Below are positions 7,589 to 15,578 of a stretch of DNA of 29,130 nucleotides, one piece after another. Positions within the stretch are counted from its first letter, which is position 1; each line of letters opens with the position of its first letter. The stretch is from positions 1 to 29,130 of the forward strand of contig CAZOBD010000029.1 of NCBI GenBank assembly GCA_964577665.1, given 5' to 3'. The translations under genes and the position numbers were made by a program. The notes beneath the pieces are model-generated. The model did not search any database. It worked only from the letters and a program-made list of their open reading frames with translations, and was not told the origin of the DNA. The stretch comes from CAYVTD01 sp964577665 (GTDB lineage: Bacteria; Bacteroidota; Ignavibacteria; Kapaibacteriales; UBA2268).

Positions 7589-8674
7589 TCATCCATGCCG
7601 CACATGAAGAATATCCCCGTCCTCTACGATATAATCCCTTCCTTCCAGCCTGAAAACGCCTGCTTCTTTGCATTTTGCAAAAGAACGGTATTCCATAAAG
7701 TCCTTGTAGGATACTACTTCGGCACGAATGAATTTATTATAAAAATCGGTGTGGATCACACCGGCGGCTTCCTGTGCGGTCATGCCTTTGCGGATGGTCC
7801 AGGCGCGGCATTCATCTTCCCCAACGGTGAAAAATGACTGGTATCCGAGCAAATCATAGGCGCTTTTTATCAGCCTTTCCAATGCGGATTCTTTTATGCC
7901 GTATTCGTCCATGAACATCTTTTTTTCTTCATCTTCGAGTTGTACAAGTTCCATCTCAATTTTTGCGAAAAAAGGCTCTACTTTTATATTTTTTCCCTGC
8001 ACTTCTTTCTGGATATTTTCAAGAATATTATCTGAATCCGCAATGTCCTCTTCATCGAGATTGAGTGCTATCAGAAGAGGCTTTGCGGAAAGCGCCTGAT
8101 AGTTTTTAACGAAGTACTGCTCATCGGCATCCATATCAAGCTCCCTGAGCGGTTTTTCCTGCTGAAGCTGTTCATTCCACTTTTCCATTACTTTTTTTTC
8201 TTTTTCAGCCTGCTCTTTGGTTTTAGGGCGTTTTATGTCCTTTTCAAGCTTTTCCAGCCGGTTTTCAACGAATGCCATATCCGCAAATAAAAACTCTTCT
8301 TCGAGTGTCCTTATATCCCTCAGCATATCAACCGACCCGTCGGGATGCGGCACGCTTTCATCGCGAAAACCCCGCACCACGTGGATAAGAGCATCATTGG
8401 TCTTTACCTTGTTCAAAAAATCTGAAGTGAAGGACTGTCCGCTTGTCTCTCCCTTCAGGAGGCCTACAAGATCTACCATTTCAATGACGGCATATATCTG
8501 TTTCTTAGGCTGGAAGATTGCCGTGAGTGCATCCAGTCTTTTATCCTTTATTTTTACGACTGCCTGATTGGCATCTCTTTTTTGCAGAGCGTCCATACTC
8601 AACTGAGTCTCGGTCATTGTCTGAAAAAAAGTAGTTTTTCCGGAATAAGGCAGTCCCACAATACCTATCTGCAT
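7589..8674 (-). CDS. ychF: YchF/Obg-like P-loop ATPase with TGS domain
   Basis: A 361-residue member of the YchF (OLA1) group of translation-factor P-loop NTPases, ribosome-associated and preferring ATP. The Walker A is G7-LPYSGKTT15, where most YchF have NVGKST. The switch II region is DLVGLLKG (from D68), and NLDE near residue 203 replaces the NKxD of true GTPases, as expected for YchF. A helical arm lies at about 125-190. The C-terminal TGS-like region (280-361) keeps AWTIRKGMTAQEAAGVIHTDF and FIRAEVVSYKDF, then ends with IVEDGDILHVRHG. The start has AGGAG 6 nt upstream. It follows the remnant of a PP2C gene by 15 nt on the same strand. The non-canonical P-loop suggests a divergent subgroup. 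Confidence 0.9.
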   Translation of the reverse strand: MQIGIVGLPYSGKTTFFQTMTETQLSMDALQKRDANQAVVKIKDKRLDALTAIFQPKKQIYAVIEMVDLVGLLKGETSGQSFTSDFLNKVKTNDALIHVVRGFRDESVPHPDGSVDMLRDIRTLEEEFLFADMAFVENRLEKLEKDIKRPKTKEQAEKEKKVMEKWNEQLQQEKPLRELDMDADEQYFVKNYQALSAKPLLIALNLDEEDIADSDNILENIQKEVQGKNIKVEPFFAKIEMELVQLEDEEKKMFMDEYGIKESALERLIKSAYDLLGYQSFFTVGEDECRAWTIRKGMTAQEAAGVIHTDFYNKFIRAEVVSYKDFMEYRSFAKCKEAGVFRLEGRDYIVEDGDILHVRHG

Positions 8675-8689
8675 ATCAACTCCTTAGAT

Positions 8690-8906
8690 TTATTTGATTT
8701 TCAGCTTTAATATAGTGAAATCATCGGCGAGCGGTTTTCCGCCGTTCAGTTCTTTTAAATGCGAATAAAGATTATCTATATCATCATCATTGTCGTTCAT
8801 ATTTTCTCTTAAATATTCTGCCAAATCCATGAATTCCATCATCCTTCCGTCTTTTTTTCTTACTTCATAAGCTCCGTCTGAATATAAAAAAAGTATTGCA
8901 GGTTTT
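8690..8906 (-). pseudogene. C-terminal remnant of a SpoIIE/RsbU-type PP2C phosphatase
   Basis: The minus strand here encodes, without a start codon, about 70 residues of a PP2C-family serine phosphatase C-terminus. It reads FEKPAILFLYSDGAYEVRK at the beginning and PLADDFTILKLKIK before the TAA. The SDG and DDFT motifs match the metal-binding strands of SpoIIE/RsbU phosphatases. It is in a different frame (+1) from the PAS frame directly upstream, and the first two thirds of the phosphatase domain are missing. It reads as the tail of a PAS-PP2C gene that suffered an internal deletion with frame change. Confidence 0.8.
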
Positions 8907-9398
8907 TCAAAGGTCTTCTTCTATTCTTTTCAGATACTTTTCTTTCTGTTCCACGATTTCGCGAAGGTTCTGCTCTGAGCGCAGCAAAGCGTTCTCTGCT
9001 ATTTTTCTTTGAGTTATATCCTCGGTTACGACAACCGCATGTGTTATTTCTCCGTTTTTGGCTGTATATGGGAAGTAATTCACCTGAAAGTACTTACGAA
9101 CTCCTTTAGTAAACTCAAAAGATGTTTCGATGCGGGCGCTCTCTCCGCGGAAACATTTGTCAAGATAAGGTTTTATCCGGCTTTCGCAGATGTCTTTTTC
9201 CCATATTTCACAGATATGTTTTCCTACAATATCCTCTCTTTTTCTGCCGTATGCTTTGCAGTATGAGTTGTTCACCGCTTCATAAACGTAATCGCGGTTA
9301 ATAAGCGACATATACTCGCTGTATGAATTAACAATGAATTCGTACTTTTTAAGAATCTCGTTTTTTTCTTCGGTATTTATCAGATTTTCAGTCATCAT
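8907..9398 (-). CDS. PAS-domain protein, truncated front half of a PAS-PP2C regulator
   Basis: The 163 residues have a PAS domain (about 20-133) with YKF-type core features such as GRKREDIVGKHICEIW and the usual closing VVVTEDITQRK. A coiled coil follows (134-163), ending at KRIEEDL before a TGA. In related regulators such a helix leads straight into a SpoIIE-type phosphatase domain, and the tail of exactly that domain follows in another frame (8690-8906). So this is probably the surviving N-terminal half of a broken gene. Its ATG overlaps the stop of the upstream PorE-like gene (ATGA, 9395-9398), implying translational coupling. It may still make a stable PAS protein with no catalytic output. 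PAS ligand unknown. Confidence 0.8.
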   Translation of the reverse strand: MMTENLINTEEKNEILKKYEFIVNSYSEYMSLINRDYVYEAVNNSYCKAYGRKREDIVGKHICEIWEKDICESRIKPYLDKCFRGESARIETSFEFTKGVRKYFQVNYFPYTAKNGEITHAVVVTEDITQRKIAENALLRSEQNLREIVEQKEKYLKRIEEDL

Positions 9399-11152
9399 TT
9401 TTCTAATATTTTAAACTCAACTCTTCTGTTTTTTTGTCTTCCGGCAGGTGTATCGTTGGGTGCAGCGGGCATGGTTTCCCCATATCCTTTAATTAGCACT
9501 CTGCTTTTATCAATGCCCTTATCTGTGATATAATCTGCAACATTCTGCGCTCTTTTCCTGGACAGCCCCAGATTATTTTCTTCTGATCCGATATCGTCCG
9601 TATGACCCGCAACTTCAAATATTACCTTCGGATTTTCTTTAAGAAAACTGATCAGTCTTTTCAATTCCGGATAAGACTCCGGTCTTAATTTCCAGCTTCC
9701 CAGCTCGAAAAATAGATTGTTAAGCCTTATGTTCTGACCTTTTTCAATGGGAGCAAGCTCGAGATTACGCTCTATCTCTTCGTATTTTTCTACTTTTACT
9801 GCGTCGAGGTTGTCATTTACAGAAAGGTAGCCCTGCGCTTCCGCCCGAAAACCATATTTCTGACCCGAGGGCAGAGTGATTTTATATTCTCCTGTCTTCG
9901 GATTTGAGCGGGCAATGCCTGCTTCTTTTCCATCCGGTAATATTTCATAATAGACCTTTGCATCCACAGGTTCTTTGGTCTTTGCGTTGAGTACTTTTCC
10001 GTAAACCAAAATTACGGGTTTCGGCTTTACAAGTTCGGGGAGTTTTATTTTAAAAATATCCACCTGACCGATTGCATTATGATGGGAAGCAAAATAGGCG
10101 TAATCGCCTGCCGCGGGGATACGGTAAAATCCGTCGAAACCCGGCGAATTTATCAAATAGCCCAGATTGCGCGGTTTGCTCCAGTTTTGCCAAGTGCTGT
10201 CAAGCCTTATGGACATAAAAACATCAGATTCACCGAAACCGGGATGTCCCCTTGATGAAAAATATAGCGTCTGCCCGTCGGAAGCGAGAAAAGGCGATGT
10301 TTCATCTTTCATGGTATTTATTTCGGGCCCGAGATTCATAGGTTTCGACCAAGTGCCGTTTTCATTACGAAAAGACACGTAAATATCGCCTCCGCCGAAG
10401 GTTTCACGCCTTTCAAGCGCCATCAGCAGGATTTTTCCGTCGTCGAAAAGGCAGCACTCAAGATAATTTCCGTTATTGTGAAAATCTTTAATATTCAATT
10501 TCTCAGGCTTTCCCCATCCGTTTTTTGTGCGGTGTGTTATGCAGGGGGCAAAGTCATTGTCCGGAAAATTATAGGAATTTCCCAGCAGTAATGTATTGCC
10601 GTCGGGAGAAACGGACTGAACATGATTGGCAAAAGCGTTATTCAAGGGAGGCCCTATGTTGACGGCAGGGCTCCATTCCCCTTTTTCATTCAGAGTTGAC
10701 ACCCATATATCCTGATGCTTCATAGGACCAATGTTCTGTGGGTGTCCCCCTCTGCAAATATATAAAGTTTTACCATCGGGAGAGATAATCGGTCCTATTT
10801 CAACGTATCTGCTGTTTACACCTTTGCCCAGATTAACTTTTTTCTGATCTTCGCTAAGGCAGTTCTGCTGTATTTTGTCGTAAGCCGCCTTGCTTCCATT
10901 TTCATAAGCATTTATCCAGTCCGCACAGGCTCCTTCCTTTTTACCTAGATGAAAGCGAGCCTCTCCCCGGTGGAAATATAGTTTTTTATTTGTCGTATCA
11001 AGCTCTTCAGCCCGGTTAAAATAATCTTCCGCCTGCTTGAACTTTTTATTCTTCAGACTGCTTAAGCCCTTATCATAAAGCTTGTTGAAATCCTGCGAAA
11101 AAAGTGAAGAGCTCATCAGTGCCGCTGTCAGGAAAACAAGCAGTAATCTCAT
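9395..11152 (-). CDS. PorE-like TPR / beta-propeller / OmpA-domain envelope protein
   Basis: A 585-residue exported protein. It has a signal peptide (1-20, ending SLFSQ), TPR-like helices (22-90), a PD40-type beta-propeller (about 115-370, repeated SPDGKTLYI, SPDGNTLLL, ASDGQTLYFSS blades), a carboxypeptidase-regulatory-like beta domain (about 380-465), and a C-terminal OmpA peptidoglycan-binding domain (475-585). The OmpA domain has GHTDDIGS (D519) and LSRKRA (R532, R534). This order is that of PorE (PG1058), a T9SS component of Porphyromonas gingivalis that anchors the machine to peptidoglycan. Unlike PorE, there is no lipobox cysteine. OmpA/PD40 proteins are numerous in this phylum, so a T9SS role is inference. 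A GGGGA lies 7 nt before the ATG. The ECF sigma gene lies 115 nt upstream on the same strand. Confidence 0.82.
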   Translation of the reverse strand: MRLLLVFLTAALMSSSLFSQDFNKLYDKGLSSLKNKKFKQAEDYFNRAEELDTTNKKLYFHRGEARFHLGKKEGACADWINAYENGSKAAYDKIQQNCLSEDQKKVNLGKGVNSRYVEIGPIISPDGKTLYICRGGHPQNIGPMKHQDIWVSTLNEKGEWSPAVNIGPPLNNAFANHVQSVSPDGNTLLLGNSYNFPDNDFAPCITHRTKNGWGKPEKLNIKDFHNNGNYLECCLFDDGKILLMALERRETFGGGDIYVSFRNENGTWSKPMNLGPEINTMKDETSPFLASDGQTLYFSSRGHPGFGESDVFMSIRLDSTWQNWSKPRNLGYLINSPGFDGFYRIPAAGDYAYFASHHNAIGQVDIFKIKLPELVKPKPVILVYGKVLNAKTKEPVDAKVYYEILPDGKEAGIARSNPKTGEYKITLPSGQKYGFRAEAQGYLSVNDNLDAVKVEKYEEIERNLELAPIEKGQNIRLNNLFFELGSWKLRPESYPELKRLISFLKENPKVIFEVAGHTDDIGSEENNLGLSRKRAQNVADYITDKGIDKSRVLIKGYGETMPAAPNDTPAGRQKNRRVEFKILEK

Positions 11153-11267
11153 ATAATCCCCATTTGTTTAAAATTCAAAATAATAATGCCGCTTTTCATT
11201 TTGCGGAACTTTAAAGATAATAAAAATAAAGGAAATAACACAGGGTAAATTGATTATGGTGATTTGT

Positions 11268-11879
11268 TCACATCATGAGTACGTAAAGATGTTTTTTCAG
11301 CATGGAATACAGATTTTTTCTGGCACGAAACAAGTGGGCTTTCACAGTGCCGAGCGGTATATTCAAAATATCTGAAATCTCAGTATAGTCTAGCTCTTTT
11401 TCGTGGCGCAGTTTGATTATCTCACGGTAATTGTCAGGCAGGCGGTCTATTGCCTCTTTAAGTATTTTTATACGCTCTTCGGAAAGCACGTTCATATCCG
11501 GTATGTAGCTGTCGTCTTCTATTTCAAAAACGTTTTCTTCGTCGGAAGACCCGGGTACGGGCTGGCTGAGAGAAACTGTCTGAAAACGCTTTTTCCTCAA
11601 AAAATCTATGCAGGTGTTTGAAGCAATTTTGTAAATCCATGAAGAAAAAGAGAATCCGAAATGGAAACTGTCGAGAGCATTATATGCTTTGATGAAGGTC
11701 TCCTGGGTGAGGTCCTGCACATCCTCTTCATTTTTTACCATTTTACGGATTAACGCAGCAATTATCTTATGATATTTTTTTTCAAGAAAGGCAAACGCAG
11801 AACTGTCACCTGCGGTAACTTTCCTAATAGCCTCAAAATCTTCCTTCTGGCTTTCGCTTATATCCTTCTTTTCCGACAT
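11268..11879 (-). CDS. ECF RNA polymerase sigma factor (sigma-70 family, RpoE-like)
   Basis: A 203-residue group IV sigma factor. Region 2 (about 28-98) has DVQDLTQETFIKAYNALDSF and SFSSWIYKIASNTCIDFLRKK. An acidic linker (about 105-133) precedes region 4 (134-192), whose helix-turn-helix reads YTEISDILNIPLGTVKAHLF. Regions 1.1 and 3 are absent, as expected. No anti-sigma factor is next to it, and the downstream gene is the PorE-like envelope protein, 115 nt away. In P. gingivalis an ECF sigma (SigP) acts with PorX to control T9SS genes. The same link here is only suggested by neighbourhood. The end of the gene repeats Met codons (LYVLMM). Confidence 0.92.
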   Translation of the reverse strand: MSEKKDISESQKEDFEAIRKVTAGDSSAFAFLEKKYHKIIAALIRKMVKNEEDVQDLTQETFIKAYNALDSFHFGFSFSSWIYKIASNTCIDFLRKKRFQTVSLSQPVPGSSDEENVFEIEDDSYIPDMNVLSEERIKILKEAIDRLPDNYREIIKLRHEKELDYTEISDILNIPLGTVKAHLFRARKNLYSMLKKHLYVLMM

Positions 11880-12013
11880 ACGCCCAAATAAAAAATTACA
11901 AACAGTAAAATTAAGAAAATATGATTAAATTACCCAAACCTGCCGGAAATTTTTATCGAGGAATATGTATAAATTTTATTTAATTGGAGTTGGCTAAAGT
12001 TTAATTAAGTCTA

Positions 12014-13269
12014 TTATAAATCAGAATCAATAACTTTAAAATAATCTAACTCTTTTACTTTATATTGAGTTTTTTCTCTTTCAAATTTTCCTGAAATCTC
12101 AATTTTGTTGTTATTCTTATGAGCATCAGCAGCTATTTTGTAATCATCTGAATCTAAATCAACTAATATTTTTGATTTTACATTTTTAACCATAGACTCT
12201 ACTATAATACTATTCTTATTGCTTTCAACATCTTTTGATTTCAATTGAATAATCTTGCCGTGAACAATATTATCTGATATCTTTTTTATTTTTTCAAGAA
12301 CAATATTGGAAAAACTATTCAGACTATTATTCTTTTCTTTTGTTAAGTTTCTTATACCGGTAGATTTAAATATATTATTTCCTTTTAATGTAAAATCAAT
12401 GTCTTTTAATTCAATACTTTCATAGAAAGATTTTAAAGATTTTATAAAGTTAACGTTTATTTTCTTTTTATTTTTTAATAAAAAATCATCGTTAGGTTCA
12501 AAATTTTGCTTATCTAATATTTCCTCATTAATAAACCTTGTGATATCAATTAGCATATTATTAATTTGGGAACCGGTGATGGGTTCTTCAAATAAAGTGC
12601 TTTCTTTAATCTCTTCTTTATTTGGTACTTGGATTTTTGTTGTTAAACTGCCAGGTTCGTTCTTTATAAAACGACAAAAATTTAAATATCTTTCTGATTC
12701 TTCAACGCTATCAAAAAAATGGGTTTTATTCAAAATAGAAAAATTTGTGATATCTTTTAATAAATCTTTTGATTTATGGATAATATTGTCAAATAATGGT
12801 AAAGAAGGCGCAGCATTTTTGATAGTGTCGTCATTTNNNNNNNNNNNNNNNNNNNNNNNNNNNNNNNNNNNNNNNNNNNNNNNNNNNNNNNNNNNNNNNN
12901 NNNNNNNNNNNNNNNNNNNNNNNNNNNNNNNNNNNNAATATTGTCAAATAATGGTAAAGAAGGCGCAGCATTTTTGATAGTGTCGTCATTTAAATGTAGT
13001 GAAAGGATTTGTTTGTCATCAATTATTATTGAAGCAATATCTTCAATATCTTCGTTATATATTTTTGAAATAATTTCAATATTTTTATTTAGAAAATGAT
13101 CGAAATCTTTAAAGTCAAATTTTTTATAAACATACAATCTATAATCCCTATTGAAGTTTAATTCGGAAGGAGGAAGATAAACTAAGAATTTAGTATTCTC
13201 ATCAACGGATTTCCATTCCCTTAATTTAAGAAATGTTATATAGTTATTAAATATATCCTTTTTAGTCAT
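12014..13269 (-). CDS. Unrecognised 366-residue partner of a DUF4365 protein, split by a scaffold gap
   Basis: Two reading frames (12757-13269 and 12014-12733) are parts of one gene. The 55 nt at 12782-12836 and 12937-12991 are identical and flank 100 N. Removing the N run and one copy joins PLFDNI to IHKSKDLLKDITNFSIL and then NKTHFFDSVEES in one frame, giving 1101 nt and 366 residues. The product is soluble, with no signal peptide or membrane segment. The N-terminal part has REWKSVDENTKFLVYLPP and YRLYVYKKFD. The C-terminal 85 residues look like a compact beta domain (VHGKIIQLKSKD, ILVDLDSDDYKIAADAH, KIEISGKFER). I recognise no catalytic motif. The start codon overlaps the stop of the DUF4365 gene (ATGA, 13266-13269), so the two are coupled. 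G+C is near 27% in lines I counted, against 42-50% in flanking genes. Confidence 0.75.
12782..12991. other. 100-N scaffold gap between two identical 55-nt contig ends
   Basis: Positions 12782-12836 and 12937-12991 are the same 55 nt, separated by exactly 100 N (12837-12936). This is the signature of two contigs that overlap by one assembly k-mer but were joined as a scaffold. It is not a biological repeat: collapsing it repairs the reading frame. Confidence 0.93.
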
Positions 13270-13784
13270 GATAAAAATCTCTCGAATATCTGATTGAAAG
13301 TATCAAATGTTATTCGATTATTCTGGGGAATATTTATCCTTTTTTTTGATTTATTTGAAGTGGATACATCATCAATTCCAGGATAAAACCAATAAGCACA
13401 TTTTCTAGTAATTAGTTCTTCGTCACTAATGTTTATCCATTTCTCTTTTTCATTTGGCAATACAAATAGTATTAATATCAATGGATAAGCATTATTTTTT
13501 CTTTCAATCAAATCATTATAAGTTTTGATTTCAAGATCATAATAAATAAATCGGTTATCTTCTCTTATTGAATTCATGGTCGTAGATTTTAACTGGAGTT
13601 TTAACTCCCGCCCTGTATCGTAATATCTATTATTACCTGACTCATTTCTTACTCCAACTTCAATAATACTTAAATCAGTCCCATTGTCAGGATAAAAGCA
13701 AGATGTTTTATATCCATTATATGCTGCTATTAACTCAATAAATCTAATTGATATAGCTTCTTTAATACTATTATCATACAACAT
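13266..13784 (-). CDS. DUF4365-domain protein, PD-(D/E)xK nuclease-like
   Basis: A protein of about 172 residues with the DUF4365 pattern. Numbering from the upstream ATG at 13790, there is an N-terminal helix (SIKEAISIRFIELIAAYNGY), then D39 in NGTDLSI, then a strand ending in QLKST (Q66-L-K68), an aromatic YYDLEIKTYNDL, then YPLILILFVLP and a tryptophan (KWINIS). The D...QxK arrangement is that of Mrr-like members of the PD-(D/E)xK nuclease fold, so DNA or RNA cleavage is plausible but unproven. The second ATG (13784) is chosen because AAAGG lies 7 nt before it and only 1 nt before the first. It is the first gene of a two-gene AT-rich operon, overlapping the next gene by 4 nt. DUF4365 proteins are often found in accessory regions. 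Confidence 0.75.
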   Translation of the reverse strand: MLYDNSIKEAISIRFIELIAAYNGYKTSCFYPDNGTDLSIIEVGVRNESGNNRYYDTGRELKLQLKSTTMNSIREDNRFIYYDLEIKTYNDLIERKNNAYPLILILFVLPNEKEKWINISDEELITRKCAYWFYPGIDDVSTSNKSKKRINIPQNNRITFDTFNQIFERFLS

Positions 13785-13859
13785 AATCATACCTTTGACA
13801 CTTTACTTCTAATGTAAATTAGCTTTTTATTATCAATTATCCAAATACTTTATTTACAT

Positions 13860-13892
13860 AAAAAATCCCCTTCTCTTTTAAGAAAAGGGGAT
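13860..13892 (-). terminator. Intrinsic terminator of the aminotransferase-pckA operon
   Basis: On the minus strand, arms ATCCCCTTTTC and GAGAAGGGGAT (one mismatch) with a 6-nt loop are followed by six T. It lies 28 nt after the pckA stop and separates pckA from the AT-rich island. Confidence 0.85.
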
Positions 13893-13919
13893 ATAAAACA
13901 AAAAATAATATAATCGAAT

Positions 13920-15578
13920 TTACCTTACATCTCTCAGTCTTCGCGGTCCGGCGGCGAAGATGTTTTCGGGGACGCCGGCGCGGTATTTCTTAAAGTTCTC
14001 AATGTAAAGTGATGCTAAGCCGTCATATTTTTTCCAGTACTCTTCTTTGCTGCCCCATGCGTTGGATGGCTCGAAAACATCCGCAGGCACGTTCGGACAG
14101 GTCAGAGGCACTTCAAAGCCGAAGAGCTTGTCTTTGCGGTACTCTACATTGTCAAGCTCGCCGTCGAGAGCCGCATTCAGCATATTGCGGGTGTGGCGGA
14201 TGCTGATGCGCTTGCCCACACCGAACTTGCCGCCTACCCAGCCTGTGTTTACAAGCCAGCATTTGGCGCCGAATTTTTCCATCTTGGCGCGGAGCATATC
14301 CGCATAGAAAAACGGATGATGCACCATAAAGGGGGCTCCGAAGCAGGCGCTGAACGTGATTTTCGGCTCTATGCCGAGACCTGCTTCCGTCCCTGCTATT
14401 TTAGAAGTATAGCCGCTGATGAAGTGGTAAATCGCTTCTTCGGGATTGAGCCTTGCTATCGGAGGCATCACACCCTGCGCGTCGCATGTCAGGAAAATGA
14501 CATTTTTCGGATGAGACTTTGTCATCGAGCCTTCCAGTGCGTTGGGAATGAAATCCAAGGGATAAGAAGCACGCGTGTTTTCTGTAAGAATATCGTCGTC
14601 CAAGTCGATGTTTCTTGTTGCAGGGTCGTAAATAACATTTTCGAGAATAGTTCCGAACCGCCGTGTACACTGGTAAATCTCTGGTTCGGCTTCTGCACTT
14701 AGGCGGATAACCTTCGCGTAGCAGCCGCCCTCAAAATTAAATACACCCGAGTCGCTCCAGCCGTGCTCGTCGTCGCCGATTAGGGCGCGGTTAGGGTCGG
14801 CGGAAAGGGTCGTCTTGCCGGTGCCGGAAAGTCCGAAAAAAAGCGCTACATCGCCGGATTTGCCGACATTAGCAGAGCAGTGCATTGCCATTACGTTTTT
14901 CAAAGGCATGAGGTAGTTCATAACTGTGAACATAGTCTTTTTTATTTCGCCGCCGTAGCTTGAGTTGCATACAACCGCCAGTCTTTCGGCAAAGTTTATG
15001 ACCATAGCCGTTTCAGAGCGGGTGCCGTCCACACGCGGGTCTGCCTGAAAAGAAGGAGCCGCAATAATCGTAAAATCGGGCACATGGTTCTGAAAATCTT
15101 CCAGCTTTTTAATGTTTATGAACATATTACGTGCAAAATGGCTCTGCCAAGCGCTGTCTGTTATAACGCGAATAGGCATTGTGTATTCGGGGTCTGCGCC
15201 GATGTAACAGTCTTGCACGAAAAGGTCTTCCCCCTGCAAAAATGCCTGCAGGCGGGCTATCAGATGATTGAACTGCTCGGTGGTTATCGGACGGTTGTAT
15301 TCGCCCCAGTCAACTTTATCTTCCGTAGTGTATTCTTTAACAATGTATTTGTCCTGAGCGGCGCGGGAGGTATGCCTGCCCGTTGTAACGAGGAAAGCGC
15401 CGCCCCGGGTAAGATGCCCTTCGTTGCGGAAACTCGCTTCCTCTATAAGCGCCGGCACGGGCAGATTCCAATAGACTTTTTCAAGCGCTCTCAGCCCGTG
15501 GTTGTCCACGTTATAAAAGCTCTTCAAAGCCTTGGAATGATTCTGTGACGGAGTTTTAAACTTCAAATATTTACTCAT
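13920..15578 (-). CDS. pckA: Phosphoenolpyruvate carboxykinase (ATP)
   Basis: Converts oxaloacetate and ATP to phosphoenolpyruvate, ADP and CO2, the first committed step of gluconeogenesis. The 552 residues match the ATP-dependent family (about 530-550). The P-loop is G249-LSGTGKTT257, the metal-binding D269-D270 sits in ALIGDDEHGW, and the substrate region has SSYGGEIKKTMFTVMNYLMP and HCSANVG. The N-terminal half carries the TGRHTSRAAQDKYIV segment. The ATG at 15578 is preferred over a TTG two codons earlier, since GAGGGA precedes it. Its ATG overlaps the stop of the aminotransferase gene (ATGA, 15575-15578), so the two enzymes, both of which handle oxaloacetate, are translated together. A terminator follows. 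Confidence 0.96.
   Translation of the reverse strand: MSKYLKFKTPSQNHSKALKSFYNVDNHGLRALEKVYWNLPVPALIEEASFRNEGHLTRGGAFLVTTGRHTSRAAQDKYIVKEYTTEDKVDWGEYNRPITTEQFNHLIARLQAFLQGEDLFVQDCYIGADPEYTMPIRVITDSAWQSHFARNMFINIKKLEDFQNHVPDFTIIAAPSFQADPRVDGTRSETAMVINFAERLAVVCNSSYGGEIKKTMFTVMNYLMPLKNVMAMHCSANVGKSGDVALFFGLSGTGKTTLSADPNRALIGDDEHGWSDSGVFNFEGGCYAKVIRLSAEAEPEIYQCTRRFGTILENVIYDPATRNIDLDDDILTENTRASYPLDFIPNALEGSMTKSHPKNVIFLTCDAQGVMPPIARLNPEEAIYHFISGYTSKIAGTEAGLGIEPKITFSACFGAPFMVHHPFFYADMLRAKMEKFGAKCWLVNTGWVGGKFGVGKRISIRHTRNMLNAALDGELDNVEYRKDKLFGFEVPLTCPNVPADVFEPSNAWGSKEEYWKKYDGLASLYIENFKKYRAGVPENIFAAGPRRLRDVR

Noticed and set aside
7353..7837. Overlapping plus-strand open frames around the palindrome cluster and the end of ychF
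   Set aside because: They read through palindromic repeats and the antisense of ychF and show no protein features.
8880..8930. Programmed frameshift joining the PAS and phosphatase frames
   Set aside because: No slippery site is apparent, and a simple shift would still leave most of the phosphatase domain missing.
12782..12991. Biological 55-bp direct repeat
   Set aside because: The copies are identical, abut a 100-N run exactly and break a gene that is whole once they are merged, so they are an assembly product.
12757..13269. Separate 170-residue protein ending MTTLSKMLRLLYHYLTILSINQKIY across the N run
   Set aside because: Its end is a reading of the duplicated contig overlap after the N gap. 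Collapsing the overlap removes it and joins the frame to the next one.
11880..13919. Prophage or integrative element around the AT-rich island
   Set aside because: No integrase, tRNA, terminal direct repeats or phage genes are seen at the borders. Only the base composition suggests transfer.
14193..14702. 169-residue open frame opposite pckA
   Set aside because: It lies fully antisense to a strongly conserved gene and matches no family. It follows from codon bias in pckA.
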